A DNA stretch of 41,202 nt from NCBI GenBank assembly GCA_021791795.1, contig JAJYVX010000008.1, positions 1-41,202 of the forward strand. Reading direction: 5' to 3'. The stretch comes from Actinomycetes bacterium. Lineage in GTDB: Bacteria; Actinomycetota; Acidimicrobiia; Acidimicrobiales; Bog-793. Shown piece after piece: positions 38,401-41,202 of this stretch (positions within the stretch are counted from its first letter, which is position 1; each line of letters begins with the position of its first letter). The translations under genes were made by a program, and so were the position numbers. The notes under the pieces are model-generated. The model was not told where the DNA came from. It saw nothing but the letters and a program-made list of their open reading frames with translations, and did no database searches.

Positions 38401-40064
38401 CGGACTGGAACTTCGCGGACGTGCTCGAGACGTGCGCCGCCGTGCGGGGCGGGTCGCACCCGGCGCTCGTGAACGGCGGGCGGCGGACGAGCTGGCAGGG
38501 CTTCGACGCGAGGGCCGCATCGCTCGCGACGACGTTCCTCCAGGCGGGGCTCGGCCACCAGGCCAAGGTGGCGCAGTACCTCTACAACTCGAACGAGTAC
38601 CTCGAGTCCGTGTTCGCCGCCTTCAAGGCAGGGATGGTCCCGGTCAACACGAACTACCGGTACGGCGACGGCGAGCTCGCCTACCTCTGGGACAACGCCG
38701 ACGTGGAGGCCGTCGTGTTCCACGGCGCATTCTCCGAGAGGGTCGAGCGCCTGCGCCGGCGGCTTCCCGGGGTGAGGCTGTGGCTCCACGTCGATGACGG
38801 CACGGGCGAGCGCCCGTCCTTCGCAGAGCCCTACGAGAGCGCTGCGTGCCTCCGCCTGGAAGGGGGCCGATCGCCGGTACGCGGGCCGTGGGGGACGAGC
38901 GGCGACGACCTCTACCTCCTCTACACCGGAGGCACGACCGGTCGGCCGAAAGGCGTGATGTGGCGGCAGGACGACCTCTTCGCCATCTTGAACGAGGGCA
39001 ACATCGTGAAGGTCGACGAGTCGAAGGGACTCCGCGGCGTGAGGGAGCTCGCCGAGTCCTTCTCGTCGTCCCCGCCGGTGCTGCTCCCGGCCTGCCCCCT
39101 CATGCACGGCACGGGCTCGTTCACCGCCTTCTCGTGCCTCGTGCTCGGGGGGACGGTCGTGACGATGGGCGGGCCAAGTTTCGATGCTGCGGGAGTCCTC
39201 CGCGCCGTCGAGAGCGAGCGGGTGAACGTGCTCTCGATCGTCGGAGACGCCTTCGCCAGGCCTCTGCTGGGCGCGCTCGAGGTGGGACGGTACGACCTCT
39301 CGAGCCTCGTGTCGGTCATCTCCTCCGGGGCGATGTGGAGCGAGGAGGCGAAGCGCGGCCTCCTCAGCCATGCACCGCATCTCGCCTTGGTCGACGTGTT
39401 CTCCTCCTCCGAGGCGCTCGGCATGGGCTCCTCCATCTCCGGGTCGGGGACCGAGGCACGAACCGGGCGCTTCCGGCGCGGCGAGCTCGCGACGGTGGTC
39501 GACGAGAAGGGGAACGAGCTGCCGCCCGGTTCGCCGATGCCGGGCCGCTTGGCGGTGAGCGGCCGGATACCGCTCGGCTACCACAAGGACGAGGAGTTGA
39601 CGCGGCGGACGTTCCCCGTCGTCGGCGGACAGCGCCTGTCGGTCCCGGGCGACTACGCCATGATCGACCCGGACGGCTCGATCCGGCTCCTCGGCCGCGG
39701 CTCGGTGGTGATCAACACCGGTGGCGAGAAGGTCTTTCCCGAAGAGGTCGAGGAAGTATTGAAGACCCACCCCGCCGTCGCTGACGCAGCCTGCGTGGGC
39801 GTGCCCGACGAGCGGATGGGAGAGGCGGTCGCCGCCGTGGTCGAGGCGAGAAGGGGACTGCCGGTCTTCGAGGAGGAGCTGGTCGCGCACGTGAGGGCTC
39901 ACCTTGCCGGCTACAAGGCGCCGAGATTCGTGCTCCTCGTCGACTCGATCGGGCGCTCCCCGACGGGAAAGCTCGACTACACCGGACTCAGGCAACGCGC
40001 GGCGGAGGCCGCGGCCGAGGTCGTCAGAGGCGATTCGCCCCGTTCCGCCGGACGTAGTCGTTGA
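38397..40064 (+). CDS. Acyl-CoA synthetase (AMP-forming, FadD-type)
   Basis: A 555-residue adenylate-forming enzyme that activates a carboxylic acid to its CoA thioester. The P-loop-like motif YTGGTTGRPKGVMW, PACPLMHGTGSF, the hinge and signature region GDYAMIDPDGSIRLLGRGS, the GEKVFPEEVEEVLKTHP block and the catalytic lysine in SPTGKLDY are all present. VMWRQDDLF after the first motif is typical of actinobacterial FadD proteins for branched or steroid-side-chain acids, but the substrate cannot be read from sequence. ATG 38397 overlaps the epimerase stop (ATGA). Its 3' end overlaps the convergent nucleotidyltransferase by 41 nt. Confidence 0.92.
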   Translation: MTDWNFADVLETCAAVRGGSHPALVNGGRRTSWQGFDARAASLATTFLQAGLGHQAKVAQYLYNSNEYLESVFAAFKAGMVPVNTNYRYGDGELAYLWDNADVEAVVFHGAFSERVERLRRRLPGVRLWLHVDDGTGERPSFAEPYESAACLRLEGGRSPVRGPWGTSGDDLYLLYTGGTTGRPKGVMWRQDDLFAILNEGNIVKVDESKGLRGVRELAESFSSSPPVLLPACPLMHGTGSFTAFSCLVLGGTVVTMGGPSFDAAGVLRAVESERVNVLSIVGDAFARPLLGALEVGRYDLSSLVSVISSGAMWSEEAKRGLLSHAPHLALVDVFSSSEALGMGSSISGSGTEARTGRFRRGELATVVDEKGNELPPGSPMPGRLAVSGRIPLGYHKDEELTRRTFPVVGGQRLSVPGDYAMIDPDGSIRLLGRGSVVINTGGEKVFPEEVEEVLKTHPAVADAACVGVPDERMGEAVAAVVEARRGLPVFEEELVAHVRAHLAGYKAPRFVLLVDSIGRSPTGKLDYTGLRQRAAEAAAEVVRGDSPRSAGRSR

Positions 40065-40767
40065 CCGCGTAGTAGGCGTCGATCGACTCGCCCGCGTCGC
40101 CCCAGAAACCCTCGATCACGTCGTAGAGAGCCGCCCCCGTCTCGACGTAGTGGTTGTTCACGTCCGTTATCTCGAGCTCCCCCCGACCGGAAGGCTTGAG
40201 CGTCGAGATCACCTCGAAGACGGTGGGGTCGTACAGGTAGACGCCGGTCACGCAGTAGCGGGAGGGTGGCACGTCGGGCTTCTCCACGATGCGGACGAGT
40301 CGCCCGCCGCCGTCCAGCTCCGGCACTCCCACGTGCCGAAGGTGCTCAGGGTCCTCCGCCTCGGCCAGGAGCAGGCGAGCACCCTTGCCCTCGTCGGCGA
40401 AGCTGTCGACAGAGCTGCGGAAGGTGCGCTCGAGGATGTTGTCCGCCAGCATCACGACGATCGCCTCGTCGGCGGCGAAACGCTCCGCCAGCCCCAAGGC
40501 CTGGGCGATCCCGCCGGGGCGGTCCTGGTAGGCGTAGAGGAGCCTGTCGACGCCGAACTCGTCACCGTTCGAGAGCAGGCGGAGGAACTCCCCTGCGTGC
40601 GTCCCGCCCGTGACCACCATTATCTCGGTCACGCCGGCCGTCACGAGGGCTTCGATGCCGTAGCTCACCATCGGCCGGTCGCCGATGGGAAGCAGGTGCT
40701 TGTTCGTGATCCGCGTGAGCGGATACAGGCGGCTGCCGGTACCACCGGCGAGCAGGACCCCCTTCAC
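40024..40767 (-). CDS. Sugar-phosphate nucleotidyltransferase (RmlA-like)
   Basis: A 247-residue NTP-transferase that would make an NDP-sugar, most likely dTDP-glucose from glucose-1-phosphate. KGVLLAGGTGSRLYPLTRIT binds the nucleotide, NKHLLPIGDRPMVSYGIE the sugar phosphate. AYQDRPGGIAQALGLAERF, VVMLADNILE, RIVEKPDVPPSRYCVTGVYLYD and GELEITDVNNHYVE follow. It is shorter than standard RmlA (about 290 residues) and lacks its C-terminal allosteric extension, as in the short RmlA forms of some actinobacteria and archaea. No rmlBCD are adjacent. The last 13 codons overlap the convergent acyl-CoA synthetase gene. Confidence 0.87.
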   Translation of the reverse strand: MKGVLLAGGTGSRLYPLTRITNKHLLPIGDRPMVSYGIEALVTAGVTEIMVVTGGTHAGEFLRLLSNGDEFGVDRLLYAYQDRPGGIAQALGLAERFAADEAIVVMLADNILERTFRSSVDSFADEGKGARLLLAEAEDPEHLRHVGVPELDGGGRLVRIVEKPDVPPSRYCVTGVYLYDPTVFEVISTLKPSGRGELEITDVNNHYVETGAALYDVIEGFWGDAGESIDAYYAVNDYVRRNGANRL

Positions 40768-40845
40768 CGGCCACAGCGTAGGTCGTGGGAAACCGGCAGG
40801 ACGTCTCGCCGCAACGGGGAGGGACTTCCCGTCGAGGCCGAAACC

Positions 40846-41202
40846 TCAGACGTCGAGGAAGCGCCGGACGGCGACGGCCGAGCCGGCCGCTCCGACGATC
40901 AGGCCGACGATCACGACGAGTATCTCGGTGACGATCACGTCGTGGCCGGGAACCACCGCGTGGCGGAAGAGCGGGAAGTGGTTGATGAGCGCCTGGATGC
41001 CGATGTCGCCGAGCAGGACGATGCCGACGGCGAGCGCCGAGCCGATGAGTCCCTGCACGACCCCCTCGGCCATGAAGGGCAGCCTGATGAACCAGGCTGT
41101 CGCCCCGACGAGTCGCATCACGCCGACCTCTCGCCGCCGCGAGAAGATCGCCATCCGGATGGCGTTCAACATCAGCACGACCGCTGATACGAGAAGCACG
41201 AG
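40846..41202 (-). CDS. ftsX: Cell-division protein FtsX, C-terminal part (cut by window edge)
   Basis: The frame is open to the right edge; 118 residues are visible. It shows the end of an FtsX/MacB-type permease: MLNAIRMAIFSRRREVGVMR, LVGATAWFIRLPFMAEGVVQ, GLIGSALAVGIVLLGDIGI and a final helix EILVVIVGLIVGAAGSAVAV ending RRFLDV. FtsX with FtsE spans the membrane and activates septal peptidoglycan hydrolases. The N-terminal part and ftsE, which would be upstream on the minus strand, lie outside. The stop is 78 nt from the nucleotidyltransferase start. Confidence 0.88.
   Translation of the reverse strand, partial: LVLLVSAVVLMLNAIRMAIFSRRREVGVMRLVGATAWFIRLPFMAEGVVQGLIGSALAVGIVLLGDIGIQALINHFPLFRHAVVPGHDVIVTEILVVIVGLIVGAAGSAVAVRRFLDV

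Noticed and set aside
38196-39995. 599-codon minus-strand open frame over the acyl-CoA synthetase
   Set aside because: Shadow of a clear AMP-binding enzyme; His/Arg/Glu-rich without motifs.
1-41202. tRNA, rRNA, riboswitch or CRISPR array
   Set aside because: By-eye reading found no T-loop GGTTCGAATCC-like motif in a cloverleaf context, no rRNA segment and no regular spacer-repeat array. A covariance-model scan would be decisive but could not be run.

Overview
The window is a 41 kb stretch of a high-GC chromosome (about two thirds G+C by eye), densely coding, with short intergenic gaps, many GTG starts and many 4-nt stop/start overlaps. The gene content points to an actinobacterium. It includes a mycothiol S-conjugate amidase, F420-type LLM and PPOX oxidoreductases, an actinobacterial 2-oxoglutarate decarboxylase/dehydrogenase (Kgd) with a fused E2 core, the PspA-PspAA-HtpX-PspAB envelope-stress operon, Ku/LigD end joining and FtsX. 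A deep-branching class such as Acidimicrobiia fits well, but that placement is inference. Apart from a truncated transposase at the left edge, the window looks like ordinary chromosome.

Layout. 1-267: tail of an IS1182-like transposase. 0.5-6.7 kb: agmatinase-family ureohydrolase, a radical SAM/SPASM protein, heme A synthase (ctaA) coupled to a B12-binding-type radical SAM enzyme, and a HisC-like aminotransferase. 6.7-12.4 kb: a zinc-ribbon membrane protein, a secreted coiled-coil/poly-proline protein with a degenerate LytM-like domain, an HSL-type esterase, a UbiA-like membrane protein overlapping a UbiE-type methyltransferase, a small membrane protein and a PPOX protein. 12.5-16 kb: NHEJ operon ku - ligD (PE+ligase) - ligD (polymerase). 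16.1-18.1 kb: RecB-like nuclease, PAP2 phosphatase, purE. 18.1-21.5 kb: LLM oxidoreductase, ChbG-like deacetylase, SCP2 protein, mca. 21.6-24.4 kb: pspA-pspAA-htpX-pspAB. 24.4-26 kb: a conserved unknown gene and an archaeal-type riboflavin synthase.

26.1-29.8 kb: three-gene minor-pilin operon (PilV-, PilW- and PilX-like). 29.9-32.7 kb: exonuclease III, then a FabZ-like dehydratase coupled to an NYN-type RNase/S1 fusion. 32.8 kb: a small exported protein. 33.2-37.1 kb: kgd. 37.2-40.1 kb: an operon of a zinc-finger protein, a TIGR01777-type epimerase and an acyl-CoA synthetase. 40.0-41.2 kb: a nucleotidyltransferase and the C-terminal part of FtsX. No gap exceeds 300 bp, and I saw no rRNA, tRNA or CRISPR.

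The most notable points are the archaeal-type riboflavin synthase, the NYN-S1-basic-tail fusion coupled to a FabZ-like gene, ctaA coupled to a B12-type radical SAM enzyme and overlapping a second radical SAM gene, a split LigD, a LytM-like domain that has lost its zinc ligands, and a perfect 13-bp inverted repeat that holds the stop codons of two convergent genes.
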